This document shows, in pieces, positions 22,001 through 33,156 of a stretch of DNA of 64,000 nt. Each line of letters begins with the position of its first letter. The stretch's first letter is position 1. Position numbers and translations under genes: made by a program. The DNA is from Mesostigma viride (Eukaryota; Streptophyta; Mesostigmatophyceae; Mesostigmatales; Mesostigmataceae), in contig RPFO01001195.1 of the NCBI GenBank assembly GCA_009746045.1, positions 1-64,000 of the forward strand. Direction: 5' to 3'. The notes beneath the pieces were generated by a model. The model ran no database searches and was not told the DNA's origin. It worked only from the letters and a program-made list of their open reading frames with translations.

Positions 22001-25000
22001 GGAGAGCCACGAGGCGAGGCGGGAGCCTTGGTCGGATCTGAGGGCGTTGAGGCCTGAGGGGGGGCGGATCTGAGGGCGGCGGGCGCAGAGGCGGCCGGGC
22101 GGGTCCAGGAAGGGTCGACGGGTGCCGGGAGAAGGATAGAATCTGCCGGGGAGCAGTTTGGTGACCGGGCCAGGGAGGCCGGGCAGGACGTCCAGGGTGG
22201 GGCGAGGCAGGTGGGTGATCGTGCCAGGGAGGCGGGGCGTGAGGTCCGGGGTGCTGCGGAGGAGACGGGGGATAGGATTAAGGGCGCCGCCTCTGACACC
22301 GGTGACCGCCTCAAGGGTGCCGCACGTGAGACAGGTGACCGTGCGCGGGAGGCGGGGCATGAGTTCAAGGGCGCTGCTTCTGAGACAGGCGAAAGGGTGA
22401 AGGGTGCTGCCTCTGAGACGGGGGAGAGGGTGAAGGGTGCTGCCTCTGAGACGGGTGAGAGGGTGAAGGGCGCTGCTGCCGAAACCGGCGACCGCGCCAA
22501 GGAGGTGGGTCGTGAGGTCAAGGGGGCGGCTGCAGACACGGGAGATCGCGTCAAGGGGGCCGCCTCTGAAGCAGGCGACCGCGTGAAGGGTGCTGCCTCT
22601 GAGACGGGCGACCGCGTCAAGGGCGCTGCTGCTGAAACCGGCGACCGCGCCAAGGAGTTTGGCGGCCAGGTGAAGGGTGCGGCGGCAGAGACGGGGGAGA
22701 AGGCCAAAGAGGCCGGCCGGGGTGTGGGTGATGCCGCACGTGGGACGTTGGAGAAGGGCAAGGAGGTGGGGCAGGAGGTGCGTGCCAAGGGGTCTGAGTT
22801 TGGCGAGCGTGCCAAGGATGCGGGCGCTCAGGCGCGCGAGGGTGCGGAGGAGCTGGCGGAGGTCACCAAGGAGAAGTCTCGTGAGGTGGGCGCGGTGGCT
22901 GGCGTGGTGGGGGAGAAATCACAGGAGGCGGCGGGCAGGGTTAAGGAGGGAGTGGCCAATGCCGGGGAGGCGACCAAGGAGACCGCGCAAGCAGTGACAG
23001 AGCGGACCAGGCAGACCGTGATGGGTGCACAGGACAAGGTGGGCGAGGCGGGGGAGAAGGCCAAGGAGCTGGGGCAGAAGGCCAAGGGGAAGGTGGGTGA
23101 CGCTGTGGAGGGGACGGGGGAGGTGATCCAGGCGGGTGCTTCGAAGACGCAGCAGACGGCGCAGGCGGCGGCGGATAAGGCCAAGGGGACGGCGGCCGGG
23201 ATCAAGGAGGGCGTGGAGCACCGTGTGAAGGACCTTGGGGAGCGCATCCGGCACGGCATGGAGGCGATCGCGGCCAAAGTCGATCAAGTGGTGGACCCGT
23301 TTCTGGGCAAGGCGATGGACAAGGTGATGGAGATGGAGGAGGGGATATCGGGCGGCAAGGAGCAGCCGTTCCGGATGACAGAAGAGAAGAAGGTGCTCGC
23401 GGAGATGGGCCAGGTGGGGGGCGGGGTGGCCGGGTTGGAGGGGGGCGAGGCGGCAGGCATGGGGCAGGAGACCCTGGCCACGCCCTACGGCTTGCAGCCG
23501 CAACCGGATCGCCCGCAGGGTGGAGCCAAGGGGGTGGAGAAGAAAGATCTGATCGCCCTTGCGCACATGCAGGCGGCGGAGGCGGCGGCGGAGGGCGAGA
23601 TGTCGCTGGAGCCGCCACCTGTCATCGTGGGTGGGCAGGCGGTGGACGTGTCCCCCCAGGAGATCGGGATGGATGTGATGGGGGAGGATGTGGAGCTCCC
23701 CTCGCTCAGCGTGATGGGGGAAGGGCAAGGGTTTCAGGCAGTGCCGGAGACGGATGTCTTGTCGGAGGAGGCCGGCATGGCAGATGCGGGGAAGGGCGCC
23801 GAGGCGCCTGCCCAGACTATCTTCGGGTCGGGGATGGAGGTTCCTGGGGCGGGCGCTGGGTCGAGGGTGGAGGCGGCACCAGGGAGTGCACCACGGGGGG
23901 GCACGTCTCGGTTCGGGGCCAAGGCGATCGTCCTTGAGTACGAGACAAGCTGGGACACGGCCTGCATCCACTTTGTGACGGACGGCACAAAGTAATTCGC
24001 TCATCCCTTTGCCACTCACTCCTTGTTGTGTAATGCTGTCATCCTTTTCATTGTCCTGGTATGGTCTCCCTCTCTTCCTCTCTCTCCCTCTCTTCCTCCC
24101 TCTCCCTCTCTTCCTCCCTCTCATCCTTGTGGCATAATGGTGTCATCCTTGTGGTGCAGTGCTCGCATCTTTGTTGTGACATGCTGCCAAGTGCCATGCT
24201 TGTTGTGTCATGTTCTCATCCTTGTTGTATAATGCTGCCATCCTTGTTGCGTAACGCTTCCACTGTGACGCTCTTGTTTGGGCTTGTTGCTGTGCCCTGT
24301 TATTTGGATGTGTTATTCTTATGGGCGGCACCAAGTAACGCACTCATGAAATGCGCAGTGTGCATGTTCTCTTCATATGGCCTCGATTAAAATTGCTGTT
24401 TTCATGGGTGAATGGTTTCTGTGCCCGTGCGTGGGCAGATGCTTGTTACACTGCTGGAGCAGTTGGCGTGGTGCCAAGGCCTTCATTTTCCACATCGTGG
24501 GACCTGCCTTTGTTTTTGAATGCCTTATAATGCATGCATGCGGCCGGTTGTTTTTATATTGCATATCTCTTGCTTGCCTTGCTTTCTTTTCCGTGAACAA
24601 GCTTGGCGACGACTAGTGCTGATTTGCTTTGGGTATTGTGCAATTGGGTAGAAAGCGCAGGCAATTCCAGACATGCTTTAGTGACCATGACTGATACTAC
24701 TCCTGGCTTCCTTACCCAACGCGCCGTCCAATCTCTTTCTGCCTTCCTCTCTTCACCTCCACTCTGCCTCTCTCTGCCTCTCTCTGCCTCTCCCTGCCTC
24801 TCCCTGCCTCTCCCTGCCTCTCCCTGCCTCTCCCTGCCTCTCCCTGCCTCTCCCTGCCTCTCCCTGCCTCTCCCTGCCTCTCCCTGCCTCTCCCTGCCTC
24901 TCCCTGCCTCTCCCTGCCTCTCCCTGCCTCTCCCTGCCTCTCCCTGCCTCTCCCTGCCTCTCCCTGCCTCTCCCTGCCTCTCCCTGCCTCTCCCTGCCTC

Positions 25001-26063
25001 TCCCTGCCTCTCCCTGCCTCTCCCTGCCTCTCCCTGCCTCTCCCTGCCTCTCTCCCTGCCTCTCTCCCTGCCTCTCTCCCTACCTCTCCTCTCTCCTTCT
25101 CTCCCTCTCTCTTTACCCCTGTGCCTTACGACATCCTTTGACAGCTGGGAGAAGCGTCATGGCAAGGAGATGGACACGGTGGAGGAGACGCGCACGCCGG
25201 ATGGCCGCCGGGTGCTCGTCAAGCGCACGGTGGTGCCGGCCAACGAGTTTGTCGAGTTTGTCATCAGCGACGGCAGCGAGCAGCAGTGGGACCATGTGAG
25301 TGCGCACGCAGTGGGCCGTTGGCTGTGGTGTGTGTGCATCCAGTGGGCGGTTAGTTGTAGTGACCCTTGCATGGCAGCTGGTGCGTGCTGGTGCATGCTG
25401 GTGCGTGCAAGAGGCACATGAGTGGCCAGCAGGTAGGTCTCAGCCTTGGCAACCTCCATTGGCAGGCGAACCAAGTTGGCAATCACCCACCCGATCATGA
25501 CCTGCCCTGTGAGGCCGTAGCAACCATTGCGACAGTTGGTCCGAATGCTTCATCATGATTGTGAGCATGATCCATCACACATGGTGGCCGTTGGGCACAC
25601 ACACTTGCAGTCTGGTGCCAAGTATTGCCCCCTCACTGTTTGTCACTTGGAGTCGATGGTAGTCGCGTAAAAATTGTATGCACCAAGTTTGCGGCTTTCT
25701 TGCACATGGAGCTTGCACGTGCAACCGTCACTTTTCGCAAGTTCAGCACCACAAATGCTCCGTACAGCATCCTTCTACCGAGGATGCTGGAATTATAACA
25801 TGGCTCCTTTGGGAGATCATGTAGCAACTGCACACCAAGGATGATGGCTAACTGCATTTATAGTTGTCTCGCTTAACATATTGTACTAATCATGCGCATG
25901 CTCACATCTTTTTTGTGGCCTATTTCTGCTCTGCTACCTCCAAACTTACATTTTACCATGTTGCCTCATGCAGGGCCCGAGCGAGCATTACGTGGCATCT
26001 GTGAAGGGCGACAAGTTTACCAAGTACCGCCTGGAGGGGGGTAATCTGACCTTGGAGAAGTGA
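19069..26063 (+). CDS. Long LEA-type 11-mer repeat protein with C-terminal starch-binding-type module
   Basis: Four exons: 19069-19318, 19996-23991, 25145-25295, 25974-26063. Junctions are GT-AG with phases 1, 2 and 0, identical to the divergent paralogue. One G is missing in the run 22058-22064; with it the product is about 1,495 residues. Residues 1-83 form a Ser/Arg-rich transit-like peptide. Exon 2 is dominated by 11-mers of the type E-T-G-D-R-x-K-G-A-A-x, the group 3 LEA (LEA_4) pattern that folds into amphipathic helix on drying. These are arranged in larger near-identical blocks. Residues ~1396-1495 form the same CBM25/53-like module (I-H-F, N-W, K-E-M, V-E-F-V-x-x-D-G, W-D-H, H-Y, Y-R-L-E-G-G). 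Start at 19069: first in-frame ATG and matching transit-peptide length. Possible TGTAA signals follow at 26167 and 26205. Likely role: water-stress protection held at a glucan surface (inference). Confidence 0.85.
20343..22730 (+). repeat. Higher-order LEA repeat blocks in exon 2
   Basis: Blocks beginning V/M-G-D-R/Q-A-R/K-E/Q-A-G (near 20363, 21000 and 22213) each pass through the same order of 11-mers (E-I-R-G-A-A, then D-R-x-K-G-A-A, then H-E-F-K-G-A-A). Nucleotide identity is high between the first and third blocks, so the protein has grown by duplication of units of several hundred bases as well as single 33-bp steps. Confidence 0.8.
24755..25085. repeat. 10-bp CTCCCTGCCT array in intron 2
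   Basis: About 30 near-perfect copies of CTCCCTGCCT, flanked by looser CTCTCTGCCT and CTCTCCC units. It lies between the donor at 23992 and the acceptor at 25144 of the long LEA-type gene. The polypyrimidine strand is next to the acceptor, so it may affect splicing. Confidence 0.9.
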
Positions 26064-26732
26064 AGCTAGTGCTGAGTATGCCCCGGCCTCAACTTCCAGT
26101 TTCCTACAGCTTTAATAACGAGACAAGGAGGCATGCCCTCCAACATGCGCTTGCAAGGGGCATGTCATGTAAACCCAGTGCGGACATCAACTCGAAGTGC
26201 TGGCCTGTAAGAATGGCAGGGGCCAGCTAGCGAGATGCCTTTCAACCAGCCAGAGTTTCCAATCCCCATAGGGCCTCCGCTGGTGCTCCGATAGTTTCGT
26301 ATGTACATTCTAAAGTTCTTCGCCATTCAGGCCAGCAGGTGTCTAATAAGTGAGACAGCTATTTGTATGTCCAATGTGAGCTGCTAGCCCAGTTGCATAG
26401 ATCTGTGGCTATGTAGCAACAATGATGAGCGCAGTAGTGGTCAAGCAGCATGGCCGATGTGCTAGAAAATCATGAATATCGATGGCGGCTGACATGCTCA
26501 CATGCAGCTAACTTGAAGGTTTTGGGTGTTTCCATGATATTAAAGTGATCAATAGATGCTACGTATGTACAGTTTCTGGATCAAATTACTGCATGCATGT
26601 GTATATATCAATGAGACAGCTGTATATCTTCAATATGTGCATGGCAGGCATAGTTTGCATGCAAGATTTATTATAGCTCGAGGCCACACTCGGGCCCATA
26701 TTTTAGACTAGCTAGGTGGACATTAATTAATT

Positions 26733-27485
26733 AATTAATTAATTAGGAACATAACTCCGTTGGGAGTATATGTAGCACATAGCCCTGAGAAGGGGCATAT
26801 GAGCCTATAATACATTCTAAGCTACTTCCTGCAAGGGTGGGAATGTAAACAACACTTGCTCTAGGTGCACCAGGGCACCCGCACCCTCATGGTCTATCAC
26901 GCTATGCCCGGGTAAGGGGGGAGCATGCCTGTGAGGGGGAAGATCATCATGGCTATACAAGAGCTATGGCATGGCTTCTCAGCAGAGAGTGACTCCCTGC
27001 ATGGGCACAACATTACTAAATAAGGCTAGGCATCGTCTGGAGTGTGGCACATCATAGGCACACATGTACATGACTAAAAAGGCTAGGCCTCAGCTGGTAT
27101 AGTGCCTGTAGTAGGCGGGCATGTACAAGGCCACTGTCTAACTAGTCTACACTACTGCTGTATTCCCCTAGGCTGGGGCTGGAGTTGCTGGGGCCGCGGT
27201 GGTCGAGGGGGTCGCTTGCCAGGGCTTGTGGCCGACGTAGATGGCCGCCCCCTTCCAGTACACCGGCTGGCCCGCCTTGGTCTGCCGGAGTTGGAGGTAG
27301 GTCGGCCATAGCTCCCGTCGCCGTTGTTGCTGTGCCAGGGTCAAGTCGTCGTCAAGGGTGAAGAGAGTCTTCTCGAGCCGCTTGCGGCGTCTGAGAAAAG
27401 AAATCTTGTCCGCCGAGGTGAGAAGGAGCGGGGGCGGCCCGGCCTTACCCCGCGCGCGGGGAAGGTGGACATACGTCATACATGT
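26733..27485 (-). mobile_element. 5'-truncated ORF1-only LINE (half-LINE) copy
   Basis: On the minus strand, 27479-27168 encodes K-I-S-F-L-R-R-R-K-R-L, then T-L-D-D-D-L-T-x-A-Q-Q-Q, then V-Y-W-K-G. This is the order seen at the end of plant/algal LINE-1 ORF1 (nucleic-acid-binding) proteins. Without any reverse transcriptase the element goes straight into a 3' region and ends at 26754-26765 (CTCC-GTTG-GGAG) plus an ATTA tail. 58012-58830 is a second copy with the same structure and a longer 5' part. Confidence 0.65.
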
Positions 27486-27809
27486 ACTTAAGTAAGTACT
27501 TGCGTGTCATGCGCAAAGGCATGCCACGGAGTACTATGCTAATCTCATACATGTACTTATTGACGCCTAATGGGAAGACGTCCACTACATATTATACTGG
27601 GGGGAATTCAGTGCTCCTTGGTCCCCTCCAACTGGGACATGAGACAAATTAATAATGTATAAGCTTAGCTGACGTGGCCCAACTAGGTCCATATGTGTAC
27701 ATTTATGTATGCCTAAAATGGAATATCCACACCATGGACGATGTATTAGTGTTTTTAACTACAAGTAGTTAGCCATGCTCTGCTGAGATGCCCATGCCCT
27801 ATTAAATTA

Positions 27810-28612
27810 AATTAAATTAAACATGACTCCGTTCATATAGATCATGTAGCACATATTCCTTGCTGGATGAATGGAGGTGGGCGAAGCCACGTAATCGAAC
27901 TAAAGTTTAACCTATAAGCTATGTAGCCTACAAAATCCCAACTACACTACCCATGCAGCAATATGCCCCTTCCGCTTGGGGGGAGGGGCTGTCGTGTGAG
28001 CCTGTACAATCTTCTGCCACCTCTTCTTGTTCTGCATAGCAGTCCAAAGAAGAGAGAGGGAGTGAATGCGGTGTTTAAACTGAGCTGGGACCACTACTAG
28101 GTCGGCCAGCAACATCTGGATATGTAGTTCATGGCAGGTTTACCTAGCTTTCCAGGAATGTCCTTCTTGGGGCCCGGCCAGGTCAGGGCATGTGCCGCCC
28201 TGGTTGGCCAAGCCGCTGGGGGCCGGCCAGACCAAGGGCGGTGTCGACCTGACTGGTGCGAGCAAGATGTCCTACAAATGCTATCCTACGCTGCCTAATC
28301 TCGTCCGAAATGCGAGGCATACTCCTGGTACAAAGATTCCAATGACCTATGCTTACTAGATCGAAAACCCTGCATTCAGGATCTGTCGGAGCATCCTATC
28401 AACCGTGCCGTCGAGCTTGGCCGCCAGTGTGTCCGTGAGTGTCCATGCCTCGGCGCCATACGTTTACAAGCACCGTGAGGGCGAGCTAGGACCTTGAAGA
28501 GCATGCATATGCATGCGCTTGCAGTGCTTGCCCAGGCCCTTCCAGCGCCAGTAGGTGTTGAGCGAACGAAGCCTGGCCCATGCAGGCCATGCATGCCGAT
28601 GCGGATTATAAT
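27810..28612 (-). mobile_element. LINE 3' fragment with reverse transcriptase C-terminus, family A
   Basis: On the minus strand near 28500-28380 the translation contains T-Y-G-A-E-A-W-T-L-T-D and A-K-L-D-G-T-V-D-R-M-L-R, as in the C-terminal region of non-LTR reverse transcriptases. It is followed by a block (28370-28220) nearly identical to 57500-57660, and a non-coding 3' region ending near 27820 with ATTAAATTAA. The copy is 5'-truncated with in-frame stops. Confidence 0.65.
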
Positions 28613-29760
28613 TAAGTTAAACTCGTGCTGAGTCCCGTTGGGGAGTCACGGAGCACCGAAGTGCTTTTAATCCCTGTGTGTGCACAACAGGAGAAAGGGC
28701 AGAGACCCCCAGTCTCCTTCATGCCAAAGGCATGCCACAGACAGCTGCACTCGGGCACACTAACGATCCGCTAGTAGTAGCTAAACGGGTACGCTAACGA
28801 TCCGGCAATCTGTGGGTGCAATAAGACCCATGTGAGCATGGCATAACAAGGAGCGTGGGCAAGTAATCTGATCACTTAGCCAGGACGTAGCATGGCTGTA
28901 CAAGGACTTAGCTAAGGCTATGGCTGGTTGTGTACCGTGCGTTAGCGGTGCACGCGTGACTAGGTATGTGGGCACAGGTAGGCAAACACTCTAAGCATGG
29001 CTGCCATGTAGCGGCAGTGACTACAAATGGATATACAAGCTAGGGCTATTAGCTATAGCCTAGCCCGCGGGGGGCGTCCACATCTTGTGGTTGATCATCA
29101 GGTCCCCGCCCCTCCAGTACACCTTGGGCTTCTGGGGGTCCTGCTTGTGGCGCGGAGGTATTCCGGCCACAGGTTGCGTCGCTGCATGCTGCTGCTGAGC
29201 GGGGGTCAGGTCGTCGTCCAGCGTCCAGGTACGTGAGGTCGTGCAACCGCTTGCGACGAGAGAGGAACCGCTGCTTGTCCTCACGGGAGGGGAAGGTGAG
29301 CAGGACTGGTGCCCAGGGGAGCCGCCTTGTCCCGTGAGTGGGGAAGGCGGTGACACGTACCCACGCAGTTCTACCTCACCTACCAGGCCCATGTGAGGGT
29401 TTAACAAGGATCGAGCTGGTCCTTGGGCTCGTCGGCAAGGGAGGTTGACGTAGACCTCACCTGGCTTCTGCCGGGGGGAAACGACGCAGCACCACTCGGC
29501 ACTCGCGGCGAGTGCGGTCGGTGGCCTCGGACCGTTGGTTGGCCTGGCGGTGGTCCTCCAGCTCCTGGAGCTTCGTGGCGATGGCGTCAGTGGTACCTTG
29601 AGGCGGTCGCTGAGGCCGCAGCAGGTCCGCATATAGGAGAGCGGCGGGAGGTCGCCAGCATCCTGCCGGGGTGGCTGCATGGGATGCGATGGTGGGAATC
29701 TGCTCCGCTATCTCATGCATGGGACCTGTGTGGCCAGGGCCTCGGTGTGGCCGGGCGGTG
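28612..29760 (-). mobile_element. ORF1-only LINE remnant with family B 3' end
   Basis: On the minus strand 29720-29060 contains, in shifting frames, an A-T-K-L-Q-E-L-E-D coiled-coil piece, a Pro-rich stretch, F-L-S-R-R-K-R-L, then T-L-D-D-D-L-T-P-A-Q-Q-Q and V-Y-W-R-G-G-D. This is the same ORF1 order as 26.7-27.5 kb but with diverged sequence. The 3' region ends in the family B terminus (TCCC-GTTG-GGGA, 28633-28644) and an ATAATTAAGTTAA tail. Again no reverse transcriptase lies between ORF1 and the 3' end. Confidence 0.6.
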
Positions 29761-30154
29761 ATATGGCTTCACGCTTCTTCATGAGCACGGCGCACTTGCC
29801 CTCCACCGATGCGGATGTCTACATCGTCGGCAGTGTCGGGGAGCATGCTCCGGGCAACAGTTTGAAGCGATCACGGAGCGGAATCGATCAACCTCCGTCC
29901 CGTCGAGCAGTCACGGCAGCGGCAGGCGCCGACTAGAGGCCTTAATCAACTGATCGCCTCCAATTTGACACTAATCTCCAACCCCGCCGCCCTCGCCTCC
30001 AGGCCCAGACAGTCCAGCCAGCTAGTAGGTCTGAATGTGCTCGGGGCGCGCGATGATCGAGGGTACGTGGTGTCATTGATCCGCATAAATCAGGTCGGAC
30101 AGGCGGTAGCCAGTGCCACCTCCGCCGTGCTCGCGCGCGTTATAAGGATCGATG

Positions 30155-30250
30155 TCCAAGCCGGGCTCGAACCGGCCCCATAAGAGCAGTAAAGCGCGCA
30201 TGCCCTGTAGGCTGTAGCCCGGCGCATTGCTTAGCCATGATCATGTTCCA
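30155..30250 (-). repeat. tRNA-like T-arm, possible SINE head
   Basis: On the minus strand GCCGG-TTCGAGC-CCGGC forms a perfect 5-bp stem with a 7-nt loop, and GGTTCGAGCCC (30173-30163) is an ideal polymerase III B box. About 45-60 bases upstream TGGCTAAGCAATG is an A-box-like stretch. I could not pair a complete acceptor stem, so this is more likely a tRNA-derived SINE or decayed tRNA gene than a working tRNA. Confidence 0.35.
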
Positions 30251-30639
30251 CAGTCCGGACCAAGTATAGCTGCTGTCCAGAATAAATATGGTATACAAAT
30301 ATATAGCTAGTGCAGACCTTGCACTTGTGCACCCATGCAGAGTATCAACAACGAGACAACCAGCACAGGCCAGAAATTGGGAAAATATAGGCTGCAGTTT
30401 ACACCCACTAGTGACCCATGCAGGTTGTAGCTCATCAGAATGCCCATATAGTGCCCCTTCTCAGCTAGGGATATGCATGTGTTACATATCTAATATCTTC
30501 CCGGGCACGGAGATAATTAATGATCGGGGCGTCTCGGGCAACAACAAGACATCATCAATAATTGTACTATAAATTTCACTATAGATCCGTATATCATCAC
30601 TTAATTAATGTTTGGTGAACATTGTCATTGACTATTGTA

Positions 30640-30810
30640 CCTTTTGCTGCCAGGCTTGATCCTTGCATGCCCATGTCGGGTTCTTATTATATTGTCTTAA
30701 TTGAGGGTCCTCCTTTTCGAGGTTTAATTTCCTTCTGTCGTGCACATGCCATGCATTCTCACCTCCGTAACTTATCATTCTCAATCAATACATATAACGC
30801 GGTCAGACTT
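30640..30810 (+). mobile_element. Retroelement 3' end, family C
   Basis: Matches 56390-56530 (plus), 56555-56660 (minus) and 13540-13620 (minus). All share GGTCC/GGTTC-TTC, a CATGC box, 'cacctccgtaacttatcatt' and then CTCAATNAATA. Non-coding. Confidence 0.6.
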
Positions 30811-32029
30811 GCAATTCAGTGATTGCTCGCCTTCGATCATGATTCGCAGAAGCTGTGCACAAGGGGCTGCTTTCTCGATCTGGTTTAGCGCGCACCCTCG
30901 CGCATCGTTTTTTGGCCGGCCTGGGCGCATAGTCTCCCTGCCCACTGGCAGGTCCGGCTGGCCGTCGAGGGCCACGATGAATGAACGCATATTCAGTCGC
31001 GCAGCCTTGGGGCAGCTGGTTCCCGGCCTGCCGCGATCTCCCAGCCCATTCTATCCACATCACTTCCCTGCCCGGCTGCGGTCGGCGGCTGCGGTCTGGG
31101 CCTGCGCCGCCCGGCTGGCGCCCTGCATGGCGGCAGTTTTGGGCTCTGTCGCTCAGACGTACGCTCCTGAAGTCGTGGGCGGATCAAAGCTGCCGGCTCC
31201 TTCCCCTCTAGCTTGGCCCGGCGCCTGACCTCGATCTCATGGACCCTGCCAGCCCCTACTAGGCCCGGCCGGCCTTTCATCACCGCCATCCAGGATGCAC
31301 CTATGCTGAGACCCAGCAGGCCTGCATGCAGCCCTGCATGCACGGCTACCGTCAGGCGTCAGCACCGCTCAGGCCGCCCAACGCCGCCTCGATCCCTCGG
31401 GGCACTTCCTCGGTCGCCACCGCCGGTCAGGCCGGGCTATAGATCCCCGGGGCCCTGCAGCATTCCCTGCCCGCGTCATCGATAATCAGTCACGTAGTAG
31501 AAAACCTATGTGGTACAACCCTGCATGCATGCACTCGGCGGATTGGATGGCCGCTCTTTTTTATATCGACCTCAACACCCAGCTAGGTCACGCGCAGCTG
31601 TTCTCGTGAACTCTCGTTGCGGATCTGTACGTGGGCTCGGCTTACGTCCGAGCTCTCCCCATGCCCCATGGTTTTGTTAATAATGTCAATATTGTCCTGC
31701 ATAGCGCCCAGTCACTATCCGGTGGCGCGCTACGACACCAACTGTTTGCCCGGCAACCTCTTGTTCCCGCAGGGCGGCCCCGTGGTAGCTGCGGGCAGGC
31801 CTTGCCACCCGGCCCACTGGAAACCACTACCTGTCATGAATTGGTGTCCACCGTACAAAATCAGAATTGGTACTTGTACTTGCACACTGTCCTCCTGACG
31901 GTGGTGCTCGCCATGCATGGTCCGGTCCGTTTTCCCCTACGTGAAAATTCGGTCTGAGGATGTGGACGGCGCGGCTTTCTACTCTGCAACCACCGACCTG
32001 GCATCGTGGCTCTGGACTTAGAGGGAGGC

Positions 32030-32520
32030 GGGCGGCGTGCTTGCTTATGAACGTTTCTCTCGCTCGCCCCTTGGCTCTTAGCCCGGCATGTGGTTGGTGC
32101 ATCCCAGGCGTCGGGCTACACGGCGGATCGGGCTGAGCGGGCTATAAGGACCCTGACCGCCGGCTTCGGAGTGTTGCCGGCTCCGGGAGGACTGCGTGGA
32201 CCTGCTGGAGGGCCAGCGGACCCCTTGGACCTGGGTCGGCGCGGACCTGGACGTCGTACTGGCGCCAACGCCTTTCAGTAGTGCTTACCCGGCTGGGCTA
32301 TGCCTGACATCTTGCGCCGCCGCACACGGTGTGATTTTGTGACGCAGCGCCGCTATTATATAGGCTGTTTTACTTCGTTCCACGGTGTGGAGTGTCCTAT
32401 GTCGGCTTGTAGTTGTTTTGCAGTGGTATATAAGCTCTTGTTAGCTAGCGTTGGCTTCGGAGCTATGTTTGGGTGCCTTCACTCTGCTGTACGTAATCAT
32501 AATTTTTAGTATATACAACG
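32030..32520 (+). mobile_element. LINE C-terminal fragment, family C type
   Basis: The translation around 32050-32350 contains S-A-R-T-W-T-S-Y-W-R-Q-R-L-S-V, matching the minus-strand frame 56064-55684 and plus 56085-56280. Frames are broken. A degraded reverse transcriptase C-terminal region plus 3' untranslated sequence is the most likely reading. Confidence 0.5.
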
Positions 32521-33156
32521 CCGGCCTATGGCGACCTCGCATGTCAATCAAGCTCTACCGGATCCCCGGCTAGCATGCCATTATCACTTATCTTCAACAT
32601 GCACATCATGCAGTGGGATGTGGGCATTTAGTAGTCTTTCTATACAAACTGAGGCTGTCATCCACTGTACTTGCATGTATGCCAAGGAGTTCGCGTTGCG
32701 CATATGCATCTAGCAGTAGCCACTTTTCGGCAGAGCTACAAGGGCAGGGCAGGTTCGAGCAATAGGACTCGCGCAGTTCAACAATCTTGCGTACCATTTC
32801 TTGCCATAAATATATAGCTATGTGTGTGAACATGCGTCAGTGGCTGTACTGCTTGTCATTGTTCTAAGGGCAAGGCCTCTGCATTCTGCATGCGTTGCCA
32901 TGGTGGCCCCGGGGCCTCTGCTGGATGTTGCCAGGATCGCAAGTTGTTCTGGCGTAAGCAGCAAACTTGTGGCCTTGCCCACGCCTAGACTGGCGCACCA
33001 GATAACCAGAAATAGCTGATCCTTCGAACCCTTGTTACAGGTAACAAAAAGTAACTGCCGCATGCGTCTTGGCCTGTTGTAAGTCTCAAGGGATATTAAA
33101 GTCACCAAGACTCTATCAATCGATATGCATAATGCCTACTAGAAAGGAGGCCACAC

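Larger units (their letters stand above)
26064..33156. other. Retroelement-rich intergenic region
   Basis: No intact gene found. Besides the elements listed separately, 26064-26730 is AT-rich unique-looking sequence. 30200-30600 has no visible feature. 30890-32000 is GC-rich with many short frames that resemble degraded LINE coding sequence. 32560-33130 is unassigned and includes the likely 3' untranslated region of the minus-strand gene that ends at 33157. Confidence 0.65.

Noticed and set aside
19967-22815. Several long minus-strand frames opposite the LEA repeats
   Set aside because: Mirror frames of the 11-mer repeat (Ala/Pro/Ser/Arg pattern) with the same periodicity; no independent start or splice structure.
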